In this document: piece by piece, positions 20,374 through 31,672 of the stretch
Layout: the number at the start of each line of letters is the position of its first letter
Position numbering within the stretch: the first letter of the stretch is position 1
The notes under the pieces: generated by a model
The model's database searches: none
The model's input: the letters and a program-made list of their open reading frames with translations, nothing else
What the model was told of the DNA's origin: nothing
Made by a program: the position numbers and the translations under genes
NCBI GenBank assembly: GCA_018343915.1
Contig: JABRWF010000001.1
Span: 1,054,001-1,118,000 of the forward strand
Direction: 5' to 3'
DNA from: Agroathelia rolfsii
Lineage: Eukaryota; Basidiomycota; Agaricomycetes; Amylocorticiales; Amylocorticiaceae
DNA length: 64,000 nucleotides

Positions 20374-22703
20374 TGTTATGAGTTGGACATTTTTCGCCTT
20401 TTTCTTACGAACATGTACATATTTTTATTGTATTTTTACGATTTTTATTCATGGAGATACGGACGAAATACCTTGCAGGCGACATCTTGACGTGCATGTG
20501 ACTGGCTGTGTTAGCCCCACGTGACAGGAGTGCTCATGACAAGAGTATATTTGTCATGAGAAGGGAAATTTTGCGGATTTTTCGAGTATTTTCTTGTAAT
20601 ATTTGGACTAGTATTTACAAAGTTATGATATTTTCCTTTTCTTTCCCTTTCATTTTCTTATTTCTCTTATAAAAATTACCCTTTAGGGCGTGGACTGTGG
20701 GCAGTGCAGTGGTCATGTGATTGGCCCTCATGTGTTCCAAAGCCGCACGTCACAGGAGTAATCTCGGGGCTGCGCAAACTTCTATTTTCACCATTACGCG
20801 CAGCCTAGGAACACAGCCTTCCTTCCCTGAGCAATTCCTAACGATTACCGGTATTGGTCCGGAAACGGATCTCCACACGGATGCCCGGTGGAGTTAGGAC
20901 AAAAGCTCTTTCCCTGCATTGCCACATTTACGCTTCTATTTCCCTCTGCGCACAGACCTTCAAGGCTGCACACGGACCCTTCAATAGTAGTATAAATAAC
21001 GCATGTAACTTGTCCTGAAGAGCTTAGCTTCGACCTCTTCGCCTTCAGGCAAGTAATCCAAGGTTTGTATCCATAAAGTAGATTGCTAATACATCTTCGC
21101 CTTCAGGGTATATACTCATAGGCCTAGGCCCTTTGTCCTAGCATCCCCTTTCCTTCTTTCTCTCTCTCTCTCTCTCTACTTGAAGGTGGTGAAAATCCCC
21201 TTACGTGTGACTTAAGCAAAAAGGCATCGAACAAGTGTGAGATAACCGAGTACCCGGCTCCCCTTTAATAAAATCAAGGGCGTAGTATCTGTGGGAAAGC
21301 TCATATTTGGGTACTTCATAAGACTTAATACGTTGAGAAGGGCACTTATTGAATTTGCATTGATTTGTGGGTGTTGACCTACAATTTAGTCAAGTCAAGG
21401 AGTGTACCCTTGACAATATTAGGAAGGCGGAGTCTAGATCATTCCTTTTCATCAAAAGGTCTAGACTCAGGAACCAGGGTCGTTCCAATCACTGTGTGAT
21501 TACTAAGGAGTACTAGACTTATCATTCCGATCGGTTGCTCATCGGACTTAGTCATAAAGCACTGCCCCTACATTTTACATATTCCTGCTTACGAACCCCG
21601 GCTGCACATAGACCATCAAGGCTGTGCACGGGCCCTTCATTTTATGTATAAATACAAGCCTGTAGCCCTTACCTGAACCTTAGCTTCGACCTAATGTCAA
21701 GGCTTGCGCACTTGACTATACCAAATAAGACAACCTGCTTGTAAGGCATGCAGGCAGGCTGTAAGGCCAGGTTTTACGTCTATGACTAGTTTGGTATTTT
21801 TATCGAGTGCTCACGTGCTCCCGTTGCTACCAGTCATAATAGTGTATTCTTGTTTTACTATGCTAGGATAATGTTTGGTACTCTAGTCCTAGGACTTCCC
21901 GTGTGTTTCTCTTCGCGTCTAATAAAAGTTTGAATACTTCTTACTCAGGATAGGCGGCTTAGCCCTCCGTGATCAACAAACACTCGCTAGGACTTCTTAC
22001 TGCCTAGGCCTAAATGAATAGGGCTTTGTTCACGCGCAATTGCCTCTGTATATTGAGGACTTTGGTAGTCTTATTGCCTCCTGGTACTAAGGCCAATTTA
22101 TACGCTTACTAAGCTGCCCTTGAGGCCTTATGCTTAATAAGGAAAAGGGAAAAGGAGAGAGAGCAGGCTAGGACGGATATAAGCCTGAAGGCGAAATATA
22201 TTAGTCTTTATATAAGTATACAAACGGGGGGGTGCCCTTACCTGAAGGCAAAAAGGTCGAAGCTAAGGTTCAGGTAAGGGCTACAGGCTTGTATTTATAC
22301 ATAAAATGAAGGGCCCATGTGCAGCCTTGATGGTCTGTGTGCAGCTGGGGTTCGTAAGCAGGAACATGTAAAATGTAGGGGCAGTGCTTTATGACTAAGT
22401 CCGATGAGCAACCGATTGGAATGATGAGTCTAGTACTCCTTAGTAATCGCACAGTGATTGGAACGACCCTGGTTCCTGAGTCTAGACCTTTTGATGAAAA
22501 GGAATGATCTAGACTCCGCCTTCCTAATATACTCTTGTCACGAGCACTCCTGTCACGTGGGGCTAACACAGCCAGTCACACGCACGTCAAGATGTCGCCT
22601 GCAAGGTATTTCGTCCGTATCTCCATGAATAAAAATCGTAAAAATACAATAAAAATATGTACATGTTTGTAAGAAAAAGGCGAAAAATGTCCAACTCATA
22701 ACA
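20374..22703. mobile_element. Palindromic D insertion: U3-primer joined to an inverted complete D LTR
   Basis: On the plus strand, 20374-21692 is a D LTR running from its U3 start (TGTTATGAGTTGG) to the primer sequence TAGCTTCGACCT (21681-21692), interrupted by a C solo LTR. Instead of going on into R/U5, the sequence then reads AA-TGTCAAGGCTTGCGC, a complete D LTR in reverse (21695-22703). The junction is exactly what the 5' LTR/primer-binding-site border of retrotransposon II looks like in reverse (39570-39595). The whole unit is flanked by CTTAT (20369-20373 and 22704-22708), and the sister LTR at 42294-42298 has a single CTTAT, so it entered as one piece with two U3 ends. Confidence 0.85.
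20552..21415 (+). repeat. Solo LTR, family C
   Basis: 864 bp, TGTCATGAGAAGG...ACCCTTGACA, with perfect target duplication ATATT (20547-20551 and 21416-21420), inserted in the left D arm. It contains TATAAATA, the AGCTTCGACCT primer sequence and an AATA-rich polyadenylation region, like other C LTRs. Confidence 0.92.
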
Positions 22704-24222
22704 CTTATTCTATTGAGGATGCGCCGGGTACTCTGCCTATTTCTTACGATGCTCTTATGTATGTCACATGCTTACGAGGGGATTTACACCACCTCCTAGT
22801 AGATAGGGAAAAGAGAGGTAAAAGGGGGGGAGGCTAGGAACCTGGCTCTAGGCCAAAAGAATAAACCCTAAAGGTGAAGATGTTATTAGTAATCGTACTT
22901 ATGGAATACAAATCCTTACTTGCCTGAAGGCAAAGAGGTCAAAGCTGAGCTCTTCAGGATAAGTTATATGCACTATTTATACTACTATTGAAAGGTTCGT
23001 GCACAGCTTGCATAGTCTGTGCATAGAGGGAAATAGAAGTGTAAAGGTGGCAATGCAGGGGAAGAACTTTTAACCTAACTCCACCAGGCATCCATGTGGA
23101 GATCCGTTTCCGGACCAATACCGGTAATCGTTAGGAATTGTTCAGGGGAGGAAGGCTGTGTTCCTGGGCTGTGCGTAATGGTGAAAGTAGAAGTACACGC
23201 ATCTCTGAGATTACTCCTGTGACGTGCGGCTTGGAACATGTGAGGGCCAATCACATGACCACTGTACTGCCCACAGTCCATGCCCTAAAGGGTAATTTTT
23301 ATAAGGAAAAATAAAAAAATGAAAGGAAAAAAAAAGAAAATATCATAACTTTGTAAATACTAGTCCAAATATTACAAGAAAATACTCGAAAAATCCGCAA
23401 AATTTCCCTTCTCATGACATTACCCCCTTTCTAAGGGGATTTCCTCTGGAACATCCCAAGTTCCCATGTTCCTCTGATCCTTTCCATAGTCTCAGTGAAA
23501 TTTTCAATTGGTCGAAAGGGGAGATCTGCAAAGACTGCAGCCAAAAGGCATTTAGGTGCTTTGGGGTTCTTTTTGTGGAAATCCTTGATTAATCATGGGG
23601 CATTGGTGATGTTTGCTTCTTTTTCCCACAAATCTTCTCCAGGATATCCTTTCCATTCAACCAGGTATTCCAATTTCTTTGTCCTTGGGCTTAACCGGCT
23701 ATCCTTGATGTGTAGAACTTCGTGCTCTTCTTCTCCTTCTATTTCGACAGTTTCAGGGATAGGGGCAAGTGGTCTGGATTCTACCTGAACATGTGGTTTG
23801 ATCAGGGAGATGTGGAAGACATCATGGATTGTCCATCTCTTTGGGATAGCAAGCCGGACTGCTCGTTCCCCCACAAGCTCAGTTATTTTGTAGGGACCAA
23901 TCCATTTGGCTGACAGCTTTTTTGAGGGCTGTGCCAATTTGATGTTCTCCATGCTTAGCCACACCTTGTTTCCAACAGCGTATTTTGGGACTTCTGCCAC
24001 GTGTTTGTCAAAGAAGTACTTCATTCGGCTTGCTGCATGGTCCAGGGCTGCTTTAGCATCCTCCTGAAGCTCCTTGACCTTTTCTGTCCATAGTTGTGCC
24101 CCTTCTGTTTTAGGGATTGCTGCCATTGTAAGGTTCATCCGGGGGGAGAAGCCGTAATTCATCTCAAATGGGGAAACACCTGTTGATGCTTGTTGTCGGT
24201 TGTTCAATGCAAATTCGGCTAG

Positions 24223-26241
24223 TGTCAAGGCTTGCGCGCTTGACTAATCCAACAAATACAACCCTCTGTAAGGTACAAGGGCAGGCTGTAAAGCCGGGTT
24301 TTACGTGTATTGCTTAGTTGTGTTATGAGTTGGAAATTTTTCGCCTTTTTCTTACGAACATGTACATATTTTTATTATATTTTTACGATTTTTATTGACT
24401 GAGATATGAATGAAATACCTTGCAGGCAACATCTTGTTGTACGTGTGACTGGCTGTATTAGCCCCACGTGACAGGAGTGCTCGTGACAAGAGTATATTAG
24501 GAAGGCGAAGTCTAGACCATTCCTTTTCATCAAAAGGCCTAGACTCAGGAACCAGGGACATTCTGATCACTATGCGATTACTAAGGAGTACTAGACTCAT
24601 CATTCCAATCAGTTGCTCATTGGACTTAGTCACAAAGCACTGCCCCTGCATTATTATATGTTCCTGCTTACGAACCCCAGCTGTGCACAGACCACCAAGG
24701 CTGTGCACGGGCCCTTCTATTTATGTATAAATACAAGCATATAGCCCTTACCTGAACCTTAGCTTTGACCTTCTTGCCTTCAGGTAAGGGCACCCCCCTT
24801 CTATACTTATCATACATCACTAATATATTATCTTGCCTTCAGGCTTGTACCCATCCTAGCCCCTCTACCCCTTTCTATATCTCCCCTTACTTAAGCATAA
24901 AGCCTCTAAGATAGCTTAGTGAGTATATGCATAAGCCTTGATACAAGAAGGCTATAAGTAAAAGTCCTCGAATACATATGGAGGCGTTGTGCATGATCAA
25001 GTCCTATTCATTTAGGCCAGGGCAGTAACAAGTCCCTGTGAATATTGGTGACCACGGTGGGCTAAGCCGCCTGTCCTCAGTAAGAAGTATTTGAACAACC
25101 TATTTGATGCAAAGAGAGCACACGGGAAGATATTAGTCTAGAGTACCAAACGCAATCCTTGCAAAGTAGGGTGTTAAGATACACTATTACGAAAGGCAGC
25201 AACGGGAGCACGTGGGTGTTCGTCAAAACTCCAACCAAGTAATACATGTAAAACCTGGCTTTATGGCCCGCCCTCGTACCTTACAGAGGGTTGTGTTTGT
25301 TGGATAAGTTAAGAGTGCAAGCCTTGACAAGTTGGATATATATGAACACCCACATGCTCCCGTTGCTATTCTTTCATAATAGAGCACTTCTTTAGTACTT
25401 TACTAGGCTTGCGTATCAGTACTCTAGACATTATAGTCTTCCCGTATTACTTGCTTCGTGTCAAATACTATTGTTATGCTTCTTACTCAGAATAGGCGGC
25501 TTAGCCCACCGTAGTCTACAAATGTTTGCAGGGACTTGTTACTGCCCTGGCCTAAATAAATAGGACTTTTATCATGCGTGTGCCCTCTGATATATTAGGG
25601 ACTTTGACACTTAACGACCTCCTTGTAACGAGGTTTCATATGCTTACTAAGATGCCCTATAGGCCTTACACTTAATAAGGAGGAAGAGGGAGAGAGTAGG
25701 GGGCTAGGACATAGATAAGCCTGAAGGCAAAATTATATTAGTTCTTTATATAGGTATACAAGCAGGGGGTGCCCTTACCTGAAGGCAAAAAGGTTGAAGC
25801 TAAGGTTCAGGTAAGGGCTATAGGCTTGTATTTATACATAAAATGAAGAGCCCATGCGCAGCCTTGATGGTCTGTACACAGCCGGGGTTTGTAAGCAGGA
25901 ACATGTAATAATGCAGGGGCAGTGCTTTGTGACTAAGTCTAATGAGCAACCAATCGGAGTGATGAGTCTAGTACTCCTTAGTAATCGCACAGTGATTGGA
26001 ATGACCCTGGTTCCTGAGTCTAGACCTTTTGATGAAAAGGAATGATCTAGACTCCGCCTTCCTAATATACTCTTGTCACGAGCACTCCTATCATGTGGGG
26101 CTAACACAGCCAGTTACATGCACGTCAAGATGTTGCCTGCAAGGTATTTTGTCCGTATCTTAATGAATAAAAATCGTAAAAATAGAATAAAAATATGTAC
26201 ATGTCCGTAAAGAAAAGGCGAAAAATATTCAACTCATAACA
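24223..26241 (-). repeat. Solo LTR, family D, with a second D LTR inside
   Basis: A D LTR on the minus strand with perfect duplication GCTAG (24218-24222 and 26242-26246), inserted into the integrase region of retrotransposon I. It is itself split by the plus-strand D LTR at 24321-25329. Confidence 0.92.
24321..25329 (+). repeat. Solo LTR, family D, nested in another D LTR
   Basis: 1009 bp, TGTTATGAGTTGG...GCCTTGACA, duplication AGTTG (24316-24320 and 25330-25334). Contains TATAAATAC near 24728, then the decayed primer TAGCTTTGACCT and the CTTACCTGAA / TTCAGGTAAG hairpin. Confidence 0.92.
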
Positions 26242-28990
26242 GCTAGCGGAAGGAGTCCTGCCCAGTTATCTTGACAATGCAAGACATAATTTCAGAGATA
26301 TACTTCGACTTCCTGATTAAGATGTTTGGTTTGCCCATCTGATTGAAGGTGATAAGCAGTGGATAGGGAGGTCTTGATATCTAATCACTTGTGAATTTCC
26401 CTCATTACTTTTCCAGCAAACTGGGATCCTCGGTCCAAAGTCCATTGTCGTGGTAGGCCGTGAAGCCGGAACACATGGGCTAAGTAGAGGTCTGCCATTT
26501 CCAAGGCTGTAATTACTTCTACGCATGGTATTAGGTGACACATCTTTGTCAACCTATCCACAACTACTAGAATGGAATCAAAGCCTTGTGACTGGGGAAG
26601 CTTGACAATCATATCGGAGGTGACATGTTCCCATGGTCATTCAGGAGTAGGCAGGGGTGCTAAAGGTCCCACAGGCATAGATCTGGAGGTCTTGGTTGCA
26701 AGGTAGCTGGGGCATGAGGACACGTAATTGTTGACCGCTTTAGTGAGTCCCGGCCACCAATAATTTCTAGAAACTAGTTCTAGAGTCTTGTGACGGCCTG
26801 GATGACCAGCTGATGGAACATCGTGATGTAGCCGGATAATATCATTGTAAAGGGCAGTGTCTCGTGGTACGTAAACCTTTCCAAGATGTAGAATTAAGCC
26901 ATTTTCTTCATTCCATTCTTTGAGACCTTTCTGTAGTTTAACTGGTCCAAGTTCCTTGACTAATCCTAAGGCACTTGCGATTTCGGCATCTTTGGCTTTG
27001 GCTCTAATCCTGTCCAGGATGTTCCTTTCGCCATGGATTTCGACATGACCCCTTCTTGCAGCGTTAATCCAGAATAATTTTGGGTCCAATACTACCTGGT
27101 CAAGGTTGTCCTCTTTGTCTGATCGCTGGAAGTCCGGTTGGCGGGAGAGAGGGTCGGCCCGGCCGTTTTCAGATCCTTGGAGATAGGAAATTAAGAACCG
27201 GAATTCGGAAAGAAATAGGGACCACCTTGCTTGTTGTCTTATCAAATTGCGAGCTGTTTTCCAGTATTCCAGATTTTTGTGATCCGTGTGAATTTCGAAA
27301 GGGTGGGGAAGGCCAATGAGGTAGTGTCACCAGGCATCTAAGGCATGGATGATCCCTAGCATCTCTTTGTCCCAAATGTTATAGTTTTGTTCTGCATCAT
27401 TCATGGCCTGGGAAAGGAATGCAATTGGTCGCCACAAACTGTCTGTTTGCTTTTGGAGGAGTACTGCTCCGGTAGCAAAATTTGATGCATTCATTTCTAG
27501 ACAAGTTTCGGCTGTCTAAGAATAGGCTCCTAGTACTGGTGCTGACGTGAAAGCCTCTTTCAGGGTGTCAAATGCTTCCTGTTCTTCCGGACCCCATTTT
27601 CATTCAAATTTTCTGGTTAGCCGGTCCAGAGGTTTGCAAATTTGTGCAAAGTTTCGGATAAAGCATCGGTAATAATTCGCAAGTCCTTAGAACTATTGGA
27701 TATCGGAGACCTTTTGGGGTGTTGGCCATTCTAGTATGGCTTTGACCTTCTCTAGGGTCATGCAAATCAACCCGAATGAGACTAGGGCCCCTAAAATATC
27801 AACTTCTGGAACATTGTATTTAAATTTCTCCAAGTTTGCAAAGAGATCATTTGCTTTGAGAACCCTTAGTACTTCTAGGACTCTATTTTGCAGTTCAGCT
27901 TCTGTTTGTGCCCCAATGATTATGTCATTGATATAATGTACTAGCCACCCTAACTGGTTAAACTTGTAGAATAGGTCATCCATCATAGTTTGCATTGTGG
28001 CTGGTGCATTGCATAGGCCAAACATCATGACAGTGGGTTTGAACAGTCCTTTATTTGTAATGAAGGCGGCTTTGTGCTCATTGCCTTCTCTAATGCGGAT
28101 ATTATTGAATCCCCATTATAAGTCAATTTTACAAAATGTTCGGAACTTAGTCATTTTATCTTGGAGCTCAGAAATGAGTGGGAGAGGGTATACGTTTTTG
28201 ATGGTCTCGGCATTGAGTTTTCAGTAGTCTTGGACCGGGCAAAGGGAGCCATTTTTCTTTGGGACAAAGAACATTAGTGCTGCAATAGGACTTTCTGATT
28301 TTCTGATATACCCTTTTTCAAGGTTCTCTTTCAGGTAATCCGTCAGTGCCTCTTCTTCTTTGACAGATAGTGGGTATGCCTTGCTTCTTCAAAGTTGTGC
28401 GCTATCTTTAAGCTCAATCTTATAATCCCAAGGTTTTCTGAGCAGGAGTATTTGGGAAGCTTCTTTCAAGAAGACGGACGCATAGTTGGATGCCCAATCT
28501 GGTAGAAGGCTAGAGGCAATGGTTATGCGGTTAGGGTGCATGACTCTTCCCGCTGACCAGTCAATCACTGGATTTTCCAGCTGGAGCCAGTCGATACCCA
28601 AGATTACGTTTTTAGGGCCAATGTCAGTGACCAAGAAGGGAAGCTTCTTTCTTATTCCTCTGATGCTTGTGTCGAGAAAGGCAATATCTTGTATTTCTCC
28701 TTGCATATTTAGAGAGTTGTCTATGTTGTATACAGGAATAGAACATGATAATTTTTTTGTTTTTATATTATTTTCCTTGATAAAACAAGAATGAATGAAA
28801 GAAGAGGAAGCGCCTGAGTCTATCATAGCTAAGGTTACAAGTGAAGTAAAGAGTCTATGGAACATAAGGGGAATATGAAGGTGCTATCCATGCGCACCAG
28901 AAATGGAAACTGAGTTACAAGAAAGAAGAGAGGAAAAACAGTTTGAGAGATAAGGGTTGGCCAAAATGGCCCTTTCCATCGACCCTTCTA

Positions 28991-28997
28991 AAAACCC
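28991..28997 (-). promoter_or_regulatory. Putative -1 frameshift heptamer, retrotransposon I
   Basis: On the minus strand the gag end reads GCG GGT TTT TAG. The heptamer G GGT TTT is in the proper X XXY YYZ phase and the TAG stop follows at once. Slipping back one base opens the pol frame (FLEG...ERAI). Confidence 0.65.
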
Positions 28998-29571
28998 GCC
29001 TTGTCTTTGAAGGCGGCGAGTGCCATAGCCTGCTGTTCAACCAGCGCTTGAAGGTCTGCCATTGTCATGGTTGAGGAACCCTCGTTGATATCATTGGAAG
29101 TGGCCGAAGTGCCGAGTTGATCAGTAGACGGAGGAGGAGAGGCTGTCATTGTGGTAGCCTGGACCCTAGGTCTAGAACCTTGATATCTTGAGACTTGAGG
29201 GTTGGTACAGTTTGAGGCGAAGTGCCCCCATTGTTGGCAATTGTAACATTGTACCATGCTCAAGTCTTGAGGTAGTCATCAAGGACCTTGGGTACCCAGG
29301 TTTGTTGAGGTTGGCGGGTTTTGAGAGGCATTAATGGTGATGGGGTTGCTTGCTGTACCCTGGTTGTCAAGGCTTGCGTGCTTGACGTAACCAATAAATG
29401 TCAACCCTCTCGAAGATACGAGGGATGGGCTATAAGACCCTTTTTTATAATGTGTTACTAGGTTGGTTTATTGGCAGACACGCACGTGCTCCCGTTGCTG
29501 CTCTTCGTAATAGTCCACTTAATCGACTACTTTGCTAGGCTAGTGATCGGTACTCTAGACAGAAGTCTTCC

Positions 29572-30430
29572 TGTTATGAGTTGTAAATTTGGACTATAGA
29601 TTTTTCATTATTATTTAAAAACATGTATTATATTTCATTTCTTTTTTCTTTTTTCTTACCCTCAGAGCATGGTCTGTAGGCAGTGAGCGGTCCTATGATT
29701 GGCCCTCATGTGACTAAGCCACACGCTATAGGAGTAATCGTGAGTTGTGCGTTTCCTGTTCACCATTCCGCACAACTCCAGAGTACAAACCTCCGATCAC
29801 TGACCGATTCCTAACGGATATTGGTTCCACTACACACCTCCGAGCTTCTGCTCCCAAGCTCCTGCGGAGCTCCGCTCCTGAGTGCGGAACCTCCAGAAGT
29901 GTTGTATCTCCGCACGGCTACCCGTCGGAGTTAGGGAAAAGGTCTTCCCCTGCATACTCTACTTTCTCTTTGTCTTTCCTCCGTGTCGGAACTAGCGCGG
30001 AGCTTTCGTAGTAGTATAAGTAGTGTATGTAACTTGTCCTGAAAGGCCAGCTTTGACCTCTTTGCCTTCAGGCAAGTATTCAGGTTGTATTTCATTAAAG
30101 TAGATTGCTAATAAAAACTTCGCCTTCAGGGATTATTTACCTCCAGGCCTAGCCTAGTATCTTAGTGCAACAACAAATTCAATTAGTAGGGTGAAATTCC
30201 CTAGATTACTTAGTTAGACACGTGACGTGTGATTCGGAAGTTCCGGAACCTCCGCTCCCCTCCGACTTAAGTCTCCGGAAGCTTCGTAAGGCGTAAGCAG
30301 AGTACCCTTACCACCCTCAATAGATAAAAGGGTTTGTATAGTGTGGGAAAACTTGCGACTTAGGTACTTTTATTTAGTGGCAGGAGGTTACTTTGATTAT
30401 CTCCATATAGTCAAGAGTGATCCCTTGACA
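29572..30430 (+). repeat. Solo LTR, family G
   Basis: 859 bp, TGTTATGAGTTG...GATCCCTTGACA, duplication CTTCC (29567-29571 and 30431-30435). The first dozen bases match family D, while the body (CCAAT-type GATTGGCCCTCATGTG, TATA region, AGCTTTGACCT, ending) is homologous to family C, so G looks like a mosaic or sister family. Confidence 0.92.
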
Positions 30431-30696
30431 CTTCCCGTGTACTTCACTTTGCGTCAAATAGTCTTTTAACTGGTTCTTACTTGAGATAGGCAGCTTAGCC
30501 CACCGTGCTCTATGTATGTCTGAGAGGACTTGTTACTGCCTCTACCTGAATGAACAGGATTTTGGTTCACATGCACTGCCTCCTTGTATTGAGGACTTAT
30601 AACTTAGGCTGCCCTCTGGTACTAGGGCTTACATATTCTACTTAGATGCCGTAGAGGCCTTACACTAAATAGGCAAGAGAGAGAGAGAGGGATATG

Positions 30697-31672
30697 TGTC
30701 AAGAGCACACCTGACTCTTGTCACCAAAACTCAACTAGCGTCTACGTCAACCCCTGTAAGGTGCGGGGTAGCCAGTAAGGCTGTTTTACAACTCCTAAGA
30801 CCTAGGATACGCGGGTGTACACTTCCTTGCCCGGTCTCCGCTATCACTCAACTTCTAGCTCTTCAATCACCAAGTGTTACTCCAAGCTTACTAAGCTTTC
30901 ACACGAGGTCTATTGTTGAGACAAGAAATATCTTGCGTATGCAGATATGGGTGCGATGTATCTTAACCGCAACAAGTGCAGGGCAATGCCTTTACTTGCT
31001 TGAGTGCACTAAGCACTATGTAGTGTATACAGCAATGCAAATGGTCAGCCAAAGGCCTAGACCTGTCTTATGCGCGCTAACGGAAGAGGGGCACGGAGCG
31101 ACCTCTTTACTACTGCAGCACAAAGCACGCAGTAACCCTCTGGCACAAAGCCTAAGGGATTTGGGGAAGGATAGAGAGAGGGGGGGAGACAGGCAATCAC
31201 GCCTTGAGAGGTAAGGGGCTCTGAAGACGAAGATTTATTATGTTAGCATCTATCTAGTACAAAGCACTACCGTGCTTACCTGAAGACGAAGAGAACGAAT
31301 CTGAGGTCTTCAGGTAGAGGCACTACAGGGTTATATACTAATTCTACCTGGTCTGTGCGCAGCTACATGGTCTGTGCGCAGTAATGCTAAGTTATGGCGT
31401 GATATCGCACCATTATTAGTTATAGTGAGTCAAAGTGGTGTCATGATCCGGACCCATGCTCTAGACTCTGTTTACATAATATGTCACATGACTAGTGGTC
31501 ACATGATGGCCAGTCACATGGTCGACTGGTCACATGACTTGCTTAGTCATCAGAGTGTGTGTTTACGTAATATACAATATATACATCAAAAAATAGAGAA
31601 AAATCAGGAAAAATTCGGAAAAATAGTGAAAAATTCAAAATAAAATTATAATACAACGAGCGACTCGTAACA
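30697..31672 (-). repeat. Solo LTR, family H
   Basis: 976 bp, plus-strand ends TGTCAAGAGCACACC and CGACTCGTAACA, duplication ATATG (30692-30696 and 31673-31677). Four GTCACATG motifs lie at 31483, 31498, 31513 and 31529. The R-region hairpin CTACCTGAAGAC / GTCTTCAGGTA is present, with GATTCG in the loop where C and D have CTTCG. Confidence 0.92.

Larger units (their letters stand above)
20237..23419 (-). repeat. 3' LTR of retrotransposon I (family C), split
   Basis: LTR halves at 20237-20373 and 22709-23419 are separated by the inverted D insertion and its CTTAT duplication. Read on the minus strand it starts TGTCATGAGAAGGG and ends CTTGACA. The complement of the purine tract (TTACCCCCTTT) follows at 23420. 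The uninterrupted sister LTR at 42162-43009 gives the empty site. Confidence 0.88.
23420..28987 (-). pseudogene. Pol of retrotransposon I (protease-RT-RNase H-integrase-chromodomain), broken
   Basis: Minus-strand pol remnant. Protease: AMIDSGASSSF near 28800-28830. RT: FGLCNAP followed by YINDIII, in which the catalytic Asp of YIDD is Asn (codon 27927-27929). RNase H and linker: 26640-27450. Integrase: zinc region with GHPGRH but CPSY instead of CxxC, then SDMIVKLPQSQGFDSI and LDRGSQF. The expected catalytic Glu in DGQTxHLNQ is Lys (codon 26325-26327). A chromodomain with LEYLVEWKGYPGEDLWEKE lies near 23640-23700. The frame has many stops and is split by the D LTR pair at 24223-26241, after which LAEFALNNRQQ resumes. 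In live relatives this polyprotein copies and integrates the element, with the chromodomain steering it to heterochromatin. Confidence 0.9.

Noticed and set aside
22270..22569. Open frame of about 99 codons repeated at 25832, 31838, 36708, 40153 and 47263
   Set aside because: It lies inside every D LTR in the same place and drifts with frameshifts and stops between copies. Its repetition is explained by the LTR, not by a gene family.
24223..26241. Palindromic self-primed unit like the one at 20374
   Set aside because: Here the two opposite D LTRs each have their own complete ends and duplications (GCTAG and AGTTG), so it is ordinary nesting.
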